Assembly (NCBI GenBank): GCA_024811115.1
Contig: JAKOGH010000427.1
Coordinates: 1-18,499, forward strand
Direction: 5' to 3'
Length of the DNA stretch: 18,499 bases
DNA from: Terana coerulea
Taxonomy: Eukaryota; Basidiomycota; Agaricomycetes; Polyporales; Phanerochaetaceae
Below are positions 17,199 through 18,499 of the stretch, piece after piece. The stretch's first letter is position 1; the number at the start of each line of letters is the position of its first letter. The position numbers were made by a program, and so were the translations under genes. The notes below the pieces were generated by a model. The model had not been told where the DNA came from, ran no database searches, and saw nothing but the letters and a program-made list of their open reading frames with translations.

Positions 17199-18499
17199 TT
17201 GAACTTTGAGTTCTCTACCATCTGCAAAGAGGTTCATCTGCACTCTACTTGTTGCCAACCTGTTGGAAGACACAGCCCCATGCAGCAGTTCAACTACTCA
17301 ATGATATTCCACTATTACAACTCAAGCAACCAATATGACTACAATGATGAACCAGAGACATATGAGAGGTGTGGCCAACAACTGTGCCCCAATCATTACA
17401 ACGATGTCCAGGCAGTGTACCTGGGAGAACATCCAGACCAGATCCAACAACCTTGAATAGAACAGCACCCTGGAGAGCCACCAATCCAACTACCAGCAGA
17501 AAGCTCTAGCTTACCAAGCTCTGTGTTCTTTGAACTTCTCCAGAACCTTCACATGCTCACATTTTGAACTGGCACTCTGCATAACCAAACCCCAGCAGTA
17601 ACCCCAGTAGCACTTCTGCCATGCAACCTGCCACCACAACTCTCTCCACCTCCACCTTCTGCACCTGCCCCAGCACCAATGGCTCAACCAATGACCCTCA
17701 AATAGCTAGTTCAGGCTCTGGCCCAGCAGGTGGCCAACCTCACTCAGAATGTCAATAACATGCAGGCTGTACAAGCACAACAGGGGTTGCGCTCACCAGT
17801 GGTCAACATGGTCGTCATAGCATAGCCTGCGTTCAAATAATACATATAAAAGCCAGTGACATATAATGGCAAGTCCACAGAGAATGCTCAACAATTCCTA
17901 GCAGCCTACATAGTCTGAGCTCAAGATCAAGGAAGGCTTGAGTGACCAGATTCAATGGCAGACATAACGTAAATAGAAACTTGATAGTAGATGCGCAGGG
18001 AAACTCAGTTATGGAAATACTCTACCAGCCATGAGTAAATCAGTAGGTGGGTGCGTGCATGAACTACTTATTGATGGGAGTAGCGATTTGGGCAACTCTA
18101 ATTCGAAAGCACTGACAAAAGGAGAGCCCCTGTATGCAGCCTGGTCCGACTTCCTGAGTGCATTCAGGATAAGGTTTGAGACTGTAAACAAAGCAGGAGA
18201 TGCTCCAGCTTCTCTTAACACCTTTGAATGGGGAGCAAAATGGCCCAGGAATATACTGCTCTGTTCTATCAGTATGCAAGCCATCACTTTCAGCCGATGA
18301 GACAAGCATATCTAGTACAAAACATCTGTTCACCTATGTCAAGAACCACATTACTGAGATAGGCAGAGATACACCGACTCTGGCAAGTGTCAGAGAGGCA
18401 GCTGAGGATATTGACAAGAGAGCGAGAACAAGACGCAGAGTAAGCATGAAGCAAGGGCACCGCCTAAAACTACAGCATCAACATTGACCTCAGCACCTT
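17199..18499 (+). pseudogene. Ty3/gypsy gag, broken, runs off the window
   Basis: Capsid protein of a fungal gypsy element; natural start perhaps near 17282 (ATGCAGCAG). One frame from 17199 can be followed through stops: QYDYNDEPETYERCGQQL, a Pro-rich stretch SPPPPSAPAPAPMAQPMTL, VQALAQQVANLTQNVNNMQA, then KPVTYNGKSTENAQQFLAAY and AQDQG. The retrotransposon-gag core follows at 18115-18235, GEPLYAAWSDFLSAFRIRF then ETVNKAGDAPASLNTFEWG, then EYTALFYQYASHHF, and after a frameshift TLASVREAAEDIDKRARTRR. The stops fit CAG/CAA/CGA-to-stop or TGG-to-TGA changes. The C-terminus and pol lie outside. Confidence 0.85.

Noticed and set aside
18009..18333. Minus-strand open frames at the right end
   Set aside because: They are antisense to the gypsy gag core, which has clear family motifs on the plus strand.
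1..18499. CRISPR array, operon, prophage or defence island
   Set aside because: No direct-repeat/spacer pattern and no tightly spaced genes with ribosome-binding sites. Spliceosomal introns show that the DNA is eukaryotic.

Overview
The window looks like nuclear DNA of a basidiomycete fungus, probably an agaricomycete. The evidence is a PTC7-type mitochondrial PP2C phosphatase with several very short spliceosomal introns (38-68 nt, GTACGT-like donors, GCTAAC-like branch points), a second intron-containing fungal gene fragment, and transposon families typical of such genomes. This is inference from protein and intron style; no species can be named from sequence alone.

Layout. (1) 1-3160 is GC-rich host sequence: a minus-strand PTC7-like gene (129-2192) and the 3' end of an unrecognised plus-strand gene (2692-3158). 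(2) 3160-4630 is a transition with a tRNA-like box A/box B unit and a well-preserved 461-bp mariner-type MITE with 63-bp inverted repeats and TA target duplications. (3) 4630-18499 is AT-rich and built almost entirely of nested, decayed transposons.

The core of the nest is a minus-strand Ty1/copia element, 6496-15027. It has both LTRs, a 5-bp target duplication (ATAGA/ATAAA), a primer-binding site complementary to the anticodon half of a Met tRNA, and gag, protease, integrase, RT and RNase H remnants. Four later insertions sit inside it: a Ty3/gypsy LTR plus a stub of its leader (13425-14057), a solo LTR in the integrase region (10816-11409, GGCAG duplications), a hAT-type MITE inside the RNase H frame (7174-7804), and a solo LTR inside the 3' LTR (6658-6931, CAAAT duplications). 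The copia itself interrupted an older plus-strand frame rich in coiled-coil-like residues. That frame carries only C-to-T-type stop codons and resumes past the target duplication (6042-6490 and 15028-15110).

Outside the copia, a related gypsy-type LTR (4632-5753) is split by a hAT MITE with a perfect 8-bp duplication (4687-5377). At the right end a third copy of the copia LTR (15809-16083) is hit by a hAT MITE (16084-16595), which is in turn hit by a plus-strand Ty3/gypsy element whose 5' LTR (16596-17190) and gag (about 17199 onwards) run off the window.

Nothing here looks like an operon, a CRISPR array or a working defence locus. None of the transposon proteins is intact. The most useful signals are the half-tRNA primer site, the readable insertion order, the hidden pre-copia frame, and the frame disruption in the phosphatase gene.
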